Of a stretch of 64,000 nt of DNA, positions 52,501 through 61,526 are shown piece by piece (positions within the stretch are counted from its first letter, which is position 1; the number at the start of each line of letters is the position of its first letter). The DNA comes from Acidobacteriota bacterium. Its GTDB lineage: Bacteria; Acidobacteriota; Thermoanaerobaculia; Gp7-AA8. The notes beneath the pieces are model-generated. The model was given only the letters and a program-made list of their open reading frames with translations, made no database searches and had not been told where the DNA came from. The position numbers were made by a program, and so were the translations under genes. The DNA lies in NCBI GenBank assembly GCA_021325515.1, contig JAJPHC010000010.1, positions 1-64,000 of the forward strand, in the 5' to 3' direction.

Positions 52501-55500
52501 GCACGACCAACGCGGCCGGCACGTTCCCGATCACGGTGACGGCGACGGACCAGAACGGCTGCCAGGGCACGGGCGCGACCTACACGCTGACCATCAACTG
52601 CCAGACGATCACGGTGACGAACCCGGGAGTGAACACGGGAACCGTGGATGCAGCGTTCAGTCAGACCTTCACCCAGTCCGGTGTCCTCGGCACCGTGACC
52701 TGGAGCGAGACGGGCGCGCTGCCGGCGGGCATCACCCTCGACAGCAGCACGGGTGTGCTCAGCGGCACGCCGACGGTCAACGGCGTCTTCCCGATCACGG
52801 TGAAGGCGACCGATAGCAACGGCTGCTTCGGAACCTCGAATTACACGCTGACGATCAACTGCCAGACGATCACGGTGACCAACCCCGGAGTCAACACTGG
52901 AACCGTGGATGCAGCGTTCAGTCAGACGTTCACGCAGAGTGGCGCGCACGGCACGGCGACGTTCACGCTGGCCAGCGGCTCGCTGCCGGCAGGCCTGTCG
53001 CTGTCGACGGCGGGAGTGCTCAGCGGCACGCCGACGGTGAACGGGACCTTCCCGATCACGGTGCTGGTGACCGACAGCAACGGCTGCACCGGCACGAGCG
53101 CGACGTACAACCTCACGATCAACTGCCAGACGATCACGGTCACCAACCCGGGTGTGAACACGGGAACCGTGGATGCAGCATTCAGTCAGACCTTCACGCA
53201 GAGTGGCGCACACGGCACGGCGACGTTCTCGACAGCGAGCACGCTGCCGGCCGGCCTCACGCTTTCGACCGCAGGAGTGCTCAGCGGCACGCCGACGGTG
53301 AACGGCACATTCCCGATCGTGGTGACGGTGACCGACAGCAACGGCTGCACCGGCACGAGCGCAACCTACAACCTCGTGATCAACTGCCAGACGATTACGG
53401 TCACGAACCCGGCCAATACGCCGGGAACCGTGAATGTGCCCTACAGCGTGACGTTCACGCAGAGCGGAGCACACGGCACGGCAACGTTCTCAACAGCGAG
53501 CACGCTCCCCACGGGCATCACGCTCTCGACGGGCGGCGTGCTCAGTGGCACACCGACACAGCCCGGCACGTTCCCGATCGTAGTCACGGTCACGGACAGC
53601 AACGGCTGCACGGGAACCGGTGCGAACTACACGCTGGTCATCGGCTGCCAGACGATCACGGTCACGAACCCGAGCTCGAACAGCGACGCGGCCGGCACGC
53701 CGCTCGTCGCGGCGAACTTCACCTTCACGCAGACAGGCGCCGTAGGCGGCGCGACCTTCACGACCGCGAGCACTCTGCCGAACGGCGTCTCCCTGACGAC
53801 GGGCGGCGTTCTCTCCGGCACGCCGACCCAGGGCGGCTCGTTCCCGATCACGGTGACCGTGACCGACGGCAACGGCTGCACCGGCACGAGCAGCGGCTAC
53901 ACGCTGACGATCACCTGCCCGACGATCACCGTGACCAACCCCGGAGTCAACACCGGCACCGCGGGCGTCGCATTCGGCCAGACGTTCACGCAGAGCGGCG
54001 GACAGGGGACGATCACCTGGAGTGAGACCGGCACTTTGCCGAGCGGCATCACGCTCAACACGGCAACCGGCGTTCTCTCCGGCACGACGAGCCAGGCGGG
54101 GACGTTCCCCATCACCGTCACCGCAACCGATCAGAACGGCTGCCAGGGAACGGGAGCAACGTACAACCTAACCATCAACTGCAACACGATCACGGTGACG
54201 AACCCCGGCGTCAACACCGGCACCCGCGGCACGGCCTTCAGCCAGACCTTCACCGTGAGCGGCAATCTCGGTACCGTCACCTGGAGCGAAACGGGCGCGC
54301 TGCCTGTGGGTATCACGCTCAACTCCGCGACGGGTGTTCTGTCCGGCACACCGACGACGCACGGCTCCTTCCCGATCACGGTGAAGGCGACCGACACGAA
54401 CGGCTGCTTCGGCACGAGCTCCTACACGCTCACGATCAATTGCCAGACGATCAGCGTCACCAATCCGGCGACGACGAGCGGCAGCATCAACACGGCCTTC
54501 AGCCAGCAGTTCACACAGACGGGGGCGATCGGCGGCGCGACCTTCTCCACCGCGAGCACGCTGCCCAATGGTCTCTCGCTGGCCGCCGATGGCACGCTCT
54601 CCGGCACTCCGACGCAGAGCGGCAGCTTCCCGATCGTTGTCACCGTGACCGACGGCGACGGATGCACGGGCACCTCGACCACGTACAACCTCTATATCTG
54701 CCCGGTGATCACCGTGACGAACCCCGGCGTCAACACCGGCACGGCGGGTCAGGCCTTCAGTCAGATGTTCACGCAGTCGAACGGCATCGGCACGATCACC
54801 TGGAGTGAGACGGGCGCATTGCCCGCCGGCATCACGCTCAACTCCGGCACCGGCGTGCTGTCGGGCACGACCTCACAGACAGGCTCGTTCCCCATCACGG
54901 TCACGGCGACCGACCAGAACGGCTGCAGCGGCACCGGCGCGACCTACACGCTCGTGATCAGCTGCCAGACGATCAGCATCACGAACGCCACGTCGAACAG
55001 CGCGCAGGCCGGCACGAGCCTAACGCCCGCCAGCAACTGGACCTTCACGGCGACCGGCATCCTCGGCACCCCGACGTGGAGCGAGACCGGTTCGCTGCCG
55101 AGCGGCATCACACTGAACTCGGGCACCGGCGTTCTCTCCGGCAGCAGCAACGCGATCGGTTCTTATCCGATCACGGTCAAAGTCACCGACACGAACGGCT
55201 GCTTCGGCACGTCGAGCTACACGCTGACGATTACTTGCCCGACGATCACGCCGGCACGCACGGGCGGCGGCTCGTTCCCGAATGGCACGATCGGTACCGC
55301 GTATGCAGGCCAGAGCTTCACGGCCTCGGGCGGCAGCGGCACCTACACGTTCGCTGTCACGGGCGGCGCACTCCCCACCGGTCTCTCGCTCTCGGGCGCC
55401 GGTGCGATCAGCGGCACGCCATCGGCGACTGGCACCTTCAGCTTCACGGTCACCGCAACCGACTCGAGCACGAGCTGCACCGGCAGCGCGGTCTTCTCGA

Positions 55501-58500
55501 TCGCGATCCGGCCGGCCGCGGCGGGTGACTCGTACAGCAATCTCGTGAACAACACCGAGGCGTATGTGACGGGTGGGACGACGACGGCACCGGCGACACC
55601 GGCCGTGCAGTTGTCGGGCTCGATCCTCGCCAACGATCTCCCGAGCGGCGGAGTCAGCGTCGTCGCCGGAACGTTCGCAACGACCCAGAGTGGCAGCGTC
55701 ACGATCGCCGCGGACGGCACGTTCAAGTACACGCCGCCGGTGACCGCGAGTGCACTCACGACTGACAGCTTCACGTACACGATCTCGAGCGACACAGGCA
55801 CCACGGGTACGCCGACAACGGCAACCGGCACGGTCACGCTGAATCTCTCCGGACGCGTCTGGTACGTGAAGAACAACGGCGCGAACGGCAACGGCCAGTC
55901 GCAGTCGCCCTTCAACTCGCTGTCGAGCTTCACGAATGGAGCGCGCGTCACTCCCGACGCGAGCGGCGACATCATCTATGTCTACAACGGTGACGGCACG
56001 ACGACGAATCAGAACGCCGGTGTCGCGCTGCTTGCCAACGAGCAACTGATCGGCGAGGGTGTGGCCCTCGTTGTCAACGGCAACACGCTCGTGGCCGCGG
56101 GAACGAAACCGCAGATTACGAACGCCACGGCGTCCAGCGACGCGGTCACGCTCAACGACGGCAACACGATCAAGGGTGTGACCATCACCGGCGCGACGCG
56201 CGACGGCGTTGCCGGTGCATCGCACGCGGGGCTGACGATGGACGTCGTCAACATTCAGAGCAACGTCACCGCCGGCCTGCACCTTACGAGCATGACCGGG
56301 ACCATCACGGTGACGAACACACAGATCACTGGCAACGGCGTCGGTCTGGCTGTCGGCTCGCCTGCAACGCCGGGGGGTGGTGCAGCGGGAGACGGCGGTA
56401 CGGCAGCGATCACGCTCGACAACACTAACCAGATCACTTCTGGTGTAGCCGGACGGACGATCCTGATTCAGAACCGTCCCAACGGTGCGGGCATCATCAC
56501 CCTTGGCACGAACATCAATGACGCCGGCCTCGGTATGTACGTGAACGCCAACGCCGGCGGCACGATCAACTTCACCGGCTCGCACACCGTGAACGTCGGT
56601 GGCACCAATCAGGGTGTCACGTTGACGAACAACACGGGCGCCACCATGAGCTTCAGCGGCACGCTGAACGTCACGACCGCAACCGGTGGCGGATTCGGAG
56701 CGAGCGGCGGCGGAACACTGAACGTAACCGGCACGGCGAATGTCACGACAGGCGCGGCGGCGGACGGGCTGAACATCAACGGCATGACCATCGGCGGTTC
56801 GGGCGTGACCTTCACCAGCGTGAGCACGACCGGAGCAACGAGAGGCATCAACCTGGCGAACTTCGTCACGGCCGGCACGGTCACGGTCAACGGCGGCACG
56901 ATTACGAACGGAACGACCGGCATTCTGCTGCAGGGCTCGAACACGAGCCTGACGCTGGCCGGTGTGACGATCACCGGTCCGGCGACGGGCATCACGAACA
57001 CGACGAACTTCGGCACTCTAACCATCGGCAGCAGCGTGAACGTGAGCGCGGCGACGGCCCTGAATCTGACGACCGGCGCCATCAGTGGCACGTTCGCCAA
57101 CGTCAGCTCCACAGGCGGCACGAACGGCGTCAACCTCAATGCTGTAACGGGTACGTGGGGCGTGACCGCAGGCACTCTGACCGGTGCCAGCGGATCGACG
57201 TTCAACGCGACTGGAACGAGCACAGGAACGGTGAGCTGGGGCGGCGTGATCAATCAGGCCAATGCGGCCAATGTGGTCACCATCTCCGGCAGCCACACCG
57301 GCACGATCAACTTCAGCGGCAACGTGACCACCAGCGGCACGAGCACGGGCATCAGCATCAGTGCCAGCACCGGCACCTACAACTTCACCGGCGCCACGAG
57401 CACGATCGCTGGCAGCGGCGGCGGCATCACGATCTTCAATGAGGCGTCGGGCACGATCTCGTTCGGCTCGGGCTACAACATCTCCGCGGCGACGACCTCG
57501 TTCAAGATCGGCGGCTCGGCCACGAACGTCGGCGCCACGATCACCTACAGCGGCGTCATCACGAACAACAACAACGGCGGCGTGCTGCTCGACATCAACT
57601 CCGCGTCGGGCACGTTCAACGGGACGCTGACGATGAATGGCACGTCGCTGAGCGGCAGCGTGAACGGGCTGAATGGCGTGATCTCCGTCATCAAGAACAT
57701 GACGGGAACACTCACCGTCAACAATTTGAGCCTGACGTCCAGCAACAACAATTTCAACAACACGCTGGTCGCGATCAGCGGCACGAACACGGCCGGCAAC
57801 TTCACGTTCAATCACCTGACGCTGTCGGCCACCGGCACCAACCACACCGGCAAGGGGTTGACGATGTCGGGCGGCGGGACGCTCACCATCACCGCCACCG
57901 GCGGCAACAGCAGCATCGACGTCAGCAGCACCGCACTCGACCTGAACGGCATCGCGCTCGGCGCGTCGGCCATCCAGACGCTCAACTCGACGGGAGGCGT
58001 CAACGGCGTCAAGCTAACCTCCGTTACGGGGGGAACGCTCACGATCAGCGGCGGCGCGATCTCGGCGAATACCGGCGCCAGCTTCCTCATCAGCGGAGGC
58101 ACCGTCACGGTTTCCGATGCGGGCACGATCACGCAGAACACCGCGGGTCAGCGCGCCGTCGACATCCAGAGCATGACCAGTGGAACGGTTACGTTCTCCG
58201 GCGCCATCGGCAGCAATGGTGGTGCAGGCATCTTCCTGAACAGCAACACCGGCGCGACCATCGACTTCACGGGAGTGCTCACACTCTCAACCGGCGCGAA
58301 CCCTGCCTTCACGGCAACCGCTGGAGGTACCGTGAGCGCGAGCAGCACAACGAGTACGCTGACCACGACGACGGCTACTGCGCTCAACGTGGCCAACACG
58401 ACCATCGGTGTGAATGGCCTCAAGTTCCAGAGCATCACGGCCGGAACAGCCGCTTCAGGTCCGGCCAACGGCATCATCCTCAACAATACCGGCGCGAGCG

Positions 58501-59813
58501 GAGGGCTCACTGTGTCCGGAACCGGCGGCGCCGCCTCCGGAGGCACGATCCAGAAGACCACCGGGGCAGGCATTTCGCTGACGACCACGAAGGGTGTCAG
58601 CCTCTCGTTCATGAGCGTCACCACAAGCAGCGTGGAAGGGATCCTCGGTAGCGGCGTCGATGGCTTCACGCTCATCAGCAGCTCGGTCACCAACAACAGC
58701 ACCGCCGGGAACAACCGCGACGGCATCAAGCTCACTGACACCGTCAACGCAGTGACGTTGACCAGCAATACGGTTACTGGAAACTTCAACTCCAACTTCC
58801 AGCTTACGACCTCGCCCTCATCGACGGCGGTGGTTACCACTCTGACCGTCACCGGCGGTACCTACAGCAGCAGCACGCAGAATGCCGGCTTCCTCGTCGA
58901 CCTGCACGGCTCGGCCGCGCTGAACACGGCGTCCGTCACAGGCGCCACGTTCTCGAACAACTTCTCCAAGGGCATCCAGTTCCAGGAGAACGACAACGCC
59001 ACGATGGGCAACGGGGTTGGCGCCCCGGCCACCGGTACGATCACCGTCAGCGGCTGCACGTTCAACGCGAACGACACCCACGCCAGCTTCGAGAGCGGTG
59101 GCACCAACGGCTCGGGCAGCTCGTACTACCGCTTCGTGAACAACGTGAACATGACGAACGCCGCCAACGGCGCCATCAACTTTGCCAGTGGTTCGAACGT
59201 CGGCCCCGGAACATTCAAGGCCTTCTGCAGCGGAAACGTCGTGGGCACCAATGGTGTCCCCAACTCCGGTTCCGCCAACGGTGAAGGGATTCGCGTCTTT
59301 ATGCAGGGCCGAAAGACTGCCATCGCAACGATTATCAATAACACGATCACCAATCTCGCCAACGGTGCCGGTTCCTTCGGAGCGCGCGGCATCGACGTCG
59401 AACAGCTCGGAGACACGGGCGCCAACACCGGCCAGACGCCGCTTGACGTGAAGATCACGGGAAATTCCGTGACCCAGCTCATCGCCTCGTTCCCGCAGTA
59501 CGCTATCTACGTGGCGGCCGACGCTCAGGGAACGGGAACGTCGGGTTCAAACGTTCATGCGGAGATTCATGGCAACACGGTTCCGGCAGTCGACGGCTGC
59601 GATTCGCAGTGCGGCGCGGGGACCGGCATGATCTTCTTCGAGACCGTGAACTCCACCGGCACCCGCGCCGGCACGCTCTTCCAGACCGGTGCGGGCGGTT
59701 CGGTCAGCAACGAGATCGCAACCACGAATACCGGCACGGCCGGCAAGACGTGCAGCTTTGTCAATGGCGGAACGCTCACATTGACGGCGACACCGGTGAA
59801 TACTGTGAACTAA
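49521..59813 (+). CDS. Giant secreted multi-domain adhesin-like protein (3,430 aa)
   Basis: A signal peptide (MRRVSSTVFQILAVLVALIPLTARA) leads a 3,430-residue protein. Residues ~27-225 are beta-rich. Two cadherin-like domains follow (~225-415; GVLGNDTDPNGAPLS, GVLSNDSDPDGDHLS). A first He_PIG-like Ig domain (~415-500) precedes about 17 tandem Ig-like repeats of ~86 residues (~500-2000). Most share FSQTFTQSG, GTLSGTPT and FPITVTVTDSNGCTG and a conserved Cys pair (NGC... and INCQ). A third cadherin-like segment (~2000-2110) leads to a long right-handed beta-helix region (~2112-3430; WYVKNNGANGNGQSQSPFNSL, then many GTINFSG/GTLNVTG turns). No sortase signal, outer-membrane barrel or protease is seen. 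GAGG at 49510-49513 supports the start. Likely a cell-surface adhesin or matrix protein; the secretion route is not evident. Confidence 0.82.
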   Translation: MRRVSSTVFQILAVLVALIPLTARAATTEFRVLLDTDNNASTGCSYATPAGTFAGAEQVLITTVDVQPTSAQVTSLTRQVCSSGTFGAPIPVASTGWPVGFSGDSGNAVVETVMPTALLGGTAPQIRVGFVATAGSSVDTILTTPSSAPLMWPPSLDPLRRRAMGPGGQPQVITLDGQTGDWGSIPPFVAGGSGGPSTPRFQKVYLFQDTTSLWFRFDAKLGGSAPTANDDTYTVRQGKTLNVIAPGVLGNDTDPNGAPLSAAATNNPQHGTLILDPTGAFTYSNDGSNAPVDSFKYKASNGSATSNEATATINITPDKKPIGIADSYNVAHGGTLTVPPPGVLSNDSDPDGDHLSAALQSGPQHGTLSLLPNGGFTYTHDGSNTIADSFTYRAFDGVLYSATVTVSLTIGPLAPSFTSANSTRMTAGTSTPFTITTTGFPYPAITESGALPSGITFTDNGNGTATLGGTPAPGSGGVYTLNLTATNSGGTANQTFTLTVCNVIVVTPPATNTATAGAAFSQTFTQTGAVGGATFTTASPLPNGLTLSSSGTLSGTPTVTGTFPMTVTVTDANGCTGSANYTLTIGCQTITVTNPATNTATAGAAFSQTFTQSNAIGTATFSTTSALPAGLTLASNGTLSGTPTVVGSFPIVVKVTDSNGCTGTGATYTLTISCQTINVTNPATTTGTAGAAFSQTFTQANAIGTATFSINSGSLPAGLTLSAAGVLSGTPTVTGSFPITVKVTDSNGCTGTSATYNLVINCQTITVTNPATNTGTVSAPFSQTFTQSGAIGGSTFSTASTLPTGLTLSSSGTLSGTPTQPGSFPIVVTVTDGNGCTGTSATYTLTIACQTITVTNPTSNSDPAGTPLTAANFTFTQSGAVGGATFTTASTLPTGVTLTTAGVLSGTPTQGGTFPITVTVTDGNGCTGTSSGYTLTIVCPTINVTNPGVNSGTSGVAFSQTFTQSGGQGTITWSETGALPSGITLNSSTGVLSGTTNAAGTFPITVTATDQNGCQGTGATYTLTINCQTITVTNPGVNTGTVDAAFSQTFTQSGVLGTVTWSETGALPAGITLDSSTGVLSGTPTVNGVFPITVKATDSNGCFGTSNYTLTINCQTITVTNPGVNTGTVDAAFSQTFTQSGAHGTATFTLASGSLPAGLSLSTAGVLSGTPTVNGTFPITVLVTDSNGCTGTSATYNLTINCQTITVTNPGVNTGTVDAAFSQTFTQSGAHGTATFSTASTLPAGLTLSTAGVLSGTPTVNGTFPIVVTVTDSNGCTGTSATYNLVINCQTITVTNPANTPGTVNVPYSVTFTQSGAHGTATFSTASTLPTGITLSTGGVLSGTPTQPGTFPIVVTVTDSNGCTGTGANYTLVIGCQTITVTNPSSNSDAAGTPLVAANFTFTQTGAVGGATFTTASTLPNGVSLTTGGVLSGTPTQGGSFPITVTVTDGNGCTGTSSGYTLTITCPTITVTNPGVNTGTAGVAFGQTFTQSGGQGTITWSETGTLPSGITLNTATGVLSGTTSQAGTFPITVTATDQNGCQGTGATYNLTINCNTITVTNPGVNTGTRGTAFSQTFTVSGNLGTVTWSETGALPVGITLNSATGVLSGTPTTHGSFPITVKATDTNGCFGTSSYTLTINCQTISVTNPATTSGSINTAFSQQFTQTGAIGGATFSTASTLPNGLSLAADGTLSGTPTQSGSFPIVVTVTDGDGCTGTSTTYNLYICPVITVTNPGVNTGTAGQAFSQMFTQSNGIGTITWSETGALPAGITLNSGTGVLSGTTSQTGSFPITVTATDQNGCSGTGATYTLVISCQTISITNATSNSAQAGTSLTPASNWTFTATGILGTPTWSETGSLPSGITLNSGTGVLSGSSNAIGSYPITVKVTDTNGCFGTSSYTLTITCPTITPARTGGGSFPNGTIGTAYAGQSFTASGGSGTYTFAVTGGALPTGLSLSGAGAISGTPSATGTFSFTVTATDSSTSCTGSAVFSIAIRPAAAGDSYSNLVNNTEAYVTGGTTTAPATPAVQLSGSILANDLPSGGVSVVAGTFATTQSGSVTIAADGTFKYTPPVTASALTTDSFTYTISSDTGTTGTPTTATGTVTLNLSGRVWYVKNNGANGNGQSQSPFNSLSSFTNGARVTPDASGDIIYVYNGDGTTTNQNAGVALLANEQLIGEGVALVVNGNTLVAAGTKPQITNATASSDAVTLNDGNTIKGVTITGATRDGVAGASHAGLTMDVVNIQSNVTAGLHLTSMTGTITVTNTQITGNGVGLAVGSPATPGGGAAGDGGTAAITLDNTNQITSGVAGRTILIQNRPNGAGIITLGTNINDAGLGMYVNANAGGTINFTGSHTVNVGGTNQGVTLTNNTGATMSFSGTLNVTTATGGGFGASGGGTLNVTGTANVTTGAAADGLNINGMTIGGSGVTFTSVSTTGATRGINLANFVTAGTVTVNGGTITNGTTGILLQGSNTSLTLAGVTITGPATGITNTTNFGTLTIGSSVNVSAATALNLTTGAISGTFANVSSTGGTNGVNLNAVTGTWGVTAGTLTGASGSTFNATGTSTGTVSWGGVINQANAANVVTISGSHTGTINFSGNVTTSGTSTGISISASTGTYNFTGATSTIAGSGGGITIFNEASGTISFGSGYNISAATTSFKIGGSATNVGATITYSGVITNNNNGGVLLDINSASGTFNGTLTMNGTSLSGSVNGLNGVISVIKNMTGTLTVNNLSLTSSNNNFNNTLVAISGTNTAGNFTFNHLTLSATGTNHTGKGLTMSGGGTLTITATGGNSSIDVSSTALDLNGIALGASAIQTLNSTGGVNGVKLTSVTGGTLTISGGAISANTGASFLISGGTVTVSDAGTITQNTAGQRAVDIQSMTSGTVTFSGAIGSNGGAGIFLNSNTGATIDFTGVLTLSTGANPAFTATAGGTVSASSTTSTLTTTTATALNVANTTIGVNGLKFQSITAGTAASGPANGIILNNTGASGGLTVSGTGGAASGGTIQKTTGAGISLTTTKGVSLSFMSVTTSSVEGILGSGVDGFTLISSSVTNNSTAGNNRDGIKLTDTVNAVTLTSNTVTGNFNSNFQLTTSPSSTAVVTTLTVTGGTYSSSTQNAGFLVDLHGSAALNTASVTGATFSNNFSKGIQFQENDNATMGNGVGAPATGTITVSGCTFNANDTHASFESGGTNGSGSSYYRFVNNVNMTNAANGAINFASGSNVGPGTFKAFCSGNVVGTNGVPNSGSANGEGIRVFMQGRKTAIATIINNTITNLANGAGSFGARGIDVEQLGDTGANTGQTPLDVKITGNSVTQLIASFPQYAIYVAADAQGTGTSGSNVHAEIHGNTVPAVDGCDSQCGAGTGMIFFETVNSTGTRAGTLFQTGAGGSVSNEIATTNTGTAGKTCSFVNGGTLTLTATPVNTVN
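51025..55515 (+). repeat. Tandem ~260-bp Ig-repeat array within the giant gene
   Basis: About 17 in-frame ~86-codon units. Higher-order order is visible: four-unit blocks (ATFSTAS type, NSD-AGTPL type, GGQGTITWSETG type with NGCQG, and TVTWSETG type with NGCFG) occur as units 4-7, again as 10-13, and in shorter form as 14-16. Units 7-9 share GVNTGTVDAAFSQTF almost exactly. The DNA is near-identical in places, indicating recent block duplication and possible repeat-number variation. Confidence 0.8.
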
Positions 59814-59825
59814 GATTTTCGCAAA

Positions 59826-59854
59826 GGCACGGACGCGTTTGGTGCGTCCGTGCC
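59826..59854 (+). terminator. Hairpin after the giant gene (no T tract)
   Basis: GGCACGGACGC (59826-59836), loop GTTTGGT, GCGTCCGTGCC (59844-59854): a perfect 11-bp stem 12 nt after the stop. No T run follows, so it may only stabilise the mRNA end or allow read-through to the collar genes. Confidence 0.6.
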
Positions 59855-59958
59855 CATGAGTGCAAATGCACAGCGATTCTAAGAAAGTGCCTTGTTTGCG
59901 GAACACGTGGTCCCGTTTCTGTTCCCCTATCACCTGAACAATTGCATGTGGAGGAGTC

Positions 59959-60462
59959 ATGGCAGAACCATTCTTAAGTGAGATCAGGATCATGAGTTTC
60001 GGCTTCCCGCCCAAAGGTTGGGCGCTTTGCGACGGACAGCTGCTGCCCATCAATCAGAACCAGGGGCTTTTTTCACTTCTCGGAACCACATATGGCGGCG
60101 ACGGGCGCGTCAATTTTGGCCTGCCTGACCTGCGCAGCAGAGCGCCCATTCACATGGGTGGCGGACACACGCTGGGCGAGCGGGGCGGCGAGCAAGCGCA
60201 CACTCTTTCCATCTCCGAGATCCCTACGCATGTTCACGCGGCCGTGGCCACTAGCTCCACTGGGAACCAGCCCATCCCACCGGGGGCCTTGTATGGTGTT
60301 TCTCCCGCGCAGCCCTACCTTCCGCCCGATAACAACATGGGTGCCCTGAATCCGGCAACGGTGGGCAATACCGGCGGGAGTCAGGCTCACCTCAATATGC
60401 AGCCCTTCCTGGTCCTGAACTTCAGCATCGCCCTTCAGGGCATTTTTCCGTCGCAGACATAA
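59959..60462 (+). CDS. Phage tail-collar domain protein, copy 1
   Basis: The 167-residue protein reads FLSEIRIMSFGFPPKGWALCDGQLLPINQNQGLFSLLGTTYGGDGRVNFGLPDLRSRAPIHMG, the tail-collar fold (Collar domain, MdpB or microcystin-dependent-protein family). ISEIPTHVHAAV and a C-terminal MQPFLVLNFSIALQGIFPSQT complete the pattern. No signal peptide is visible. GGAGGAG at 59949-59955 gives a strong ribosome site. It is the first of three tandem paralogs with 14-17 bp gaps. The gap to the giant gene is 145 bp with a hairpin. The domain is known from phage tail fibres but no other phage genes are nearby. Confidence 0.9.
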   Translation: MAEPFLSEIRIMSFGFPPKGWALCDGQLLPINQNQGLFSLLGTTYGGDGRVNFGLPDLRSRAPIHMGGGHTLGERGGEQAHTLSISEIPTHVHAAVATSSTGNQPIPPGALYGVSPAQPYLPPDNNMGALNPATVGNTGGSQAHLNMQPFLVLNFSIALQGIFPSQT

Positions 60463-60479
60463 GAAAGGAGGACGAAGAC

Positions 60480-60986
60480 ATGGCACAACCATACGTTGGA
60501 GAAATCCGCATGTTCGCCGGGAACTTCGCCCCCGCAGGCTGGATGTTCTGCGAAGGGCAGTTGCTTCCCATCTCTGAGTACGAGACCCTGTTCAATCTCA
60601 TCGGAACGACCTATGGCGGCGACGGACAATCGACCTTCGCTCTTCCTGACCTTCGCGGACGCATTCCCCTGCATTTCGGCAATGGGTTCACACTCGCCGA
60701 GACAGGTGGCGTGGAAACGGTTACGCTGACGGTCTCGCAAATTCCCCAGCACAGCCATGCTTTTCTGGGCACCTCGGGAACTGCCAACCAGACCAATCCG
60801 TCCGGCAACGTCGTCGCGCAATCGCTTGGTGGCGCCACTCTGTTCAACTCGGCCAATCCGACCGCGGCGATGGCCGCCAACTCCACCTCACAGGTCGGCG
60901 GCAGCCAGCCCCACAACAACTTTCAGCCGTATCTTTGCGTCGACTTCATCATTTCGTTATTCGGGATTTTCCCGAGCCAGACCTAG
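60480..60986 (+). CDS. Phage tail-collar domain protein, copy 2
   Basis: The 168-residue paralog of the preceding gene reads YVGEIRMFAGNFAPAGWMFCEGQLLPISEYETLFNLIGTTYGGDGQSTFALPDLRGRIPLHFGNG, then ISQIPQHSHAFLGTS and a C-terminal NFQPYLCVDFIISLFGIFPSQT. The collar core GTTYGGDG is identical across all three. Sequence divergence in the GNQIP-type middle loop suggests separate binding roles. AGGAGG upstream at 60466-60471 is strong, so all three copies are probably well translated from one mRNA. Confidence 0.9.
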   Translation: MAQPYVGEIRMFAGNFAPAGWMFCEGQLLPISEYETLFNLIGTTYGGDGQSTFALPDLRGRIPLHFGNGFTLAETGGVETVTLTVSQIPQHSHAFLGTSGTANQTNPSGNVVAQSLGGATLFNSANPTAAMAANSTSQVGGSQPHNNFQPYLCVDFIISLFGIFPSQT

Positions 60987-61000
60987 GAGGAGAGAAAGAC

Positions 61001-61525
61001 ATGGATCCATTCGTTGCTGAAATCCGCATCTTTCCATTCAACTTTGCCCCCAAGGGTTGGGCGTTCTGCGACGGCCAGATTCTTCCACTTTCGCAGAACA
61101 CCGCTCTCTTCTCGCTCCTCGGTACCACATACGGCGGCGATGGGAAGTCAAATTTTGCCCTGCCGAACATGCAGGGCAATGTGCCAATGCATCCGGGACA
61201 GGGACCTGGTCTCTCACTTCATGACCTCGGCGAGACCGGGGGCTCCGAGACTGTGTCGCTGCTCGAGTCCGAGATTCCCGCCCACAACCACGCCGTTATG
61301 GCCGTAAACTCCAATGGCAACCGCACCACGCCGATCGGTAACTCCATCTCCCGTGCCGTCAACGCTACGCCCTACTTTCCGGGAACACCAACGCCTCCGC
61401 TCGTGAATCTTAACGACGCCACCATTGCACCTGCTGGAGGCGATCAGCCACACAACAACATGCAGCCCTACTTGACCCTCAACTTCTGCATCGCGCTGCA
61501 GGGCGTCTATCCGCCGCGTACCTAG
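61001..61525 (+). CDS. Phage tail-collar domain protein, copy 3
   Basis: The 174-residue paralog begins MDPFVAEIRIFPFNFAPKGWAFCDGQILPLSQNTALFSLLGTTYGGDGKSNFALPNMQGNVPMHPG and ends MQPYLTLNFCIALQGVYPPRT. The start is ATG at 61001 with AGGAGGAGAG at 60986-60995; a longer in-frame start at 60935 overlaps copy 2 and is not favoured. The conserved block is followed by ESEIPAHNHAVM, as in the other two. A GNAT gene starts 1 bp after its stop. Confidence 0.9.
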   Translation: MDPFVAEIRIFPFNFAPKGWAFCDGQILPLSQNTALFSLLGTTYGGDGKSNFALPNMQGNVPMHPGQGPGLSLHDLGETGGSETVSLLESEIPAHNHAVMAVNSNGNRTTPIGNSISRAVNATPYFPGTPTPPLVNLNDATIAPAGGDQPHNNMQPYLTLNFCIALQGVYPPRT

Positions 61526-61526
61526 T

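Noticed and set aside
51025-55515. The repeat array as a CRISPR locus
   Set aside because: Repeats are about 260 bp, coding and in frame, with no short unique spacers and no cas genes.
59959-61525. Collar genes as part of a prophage
   Set aside because: No capsid, portal, terminase, tail tube, lysis or integrase gene is visible within the window.
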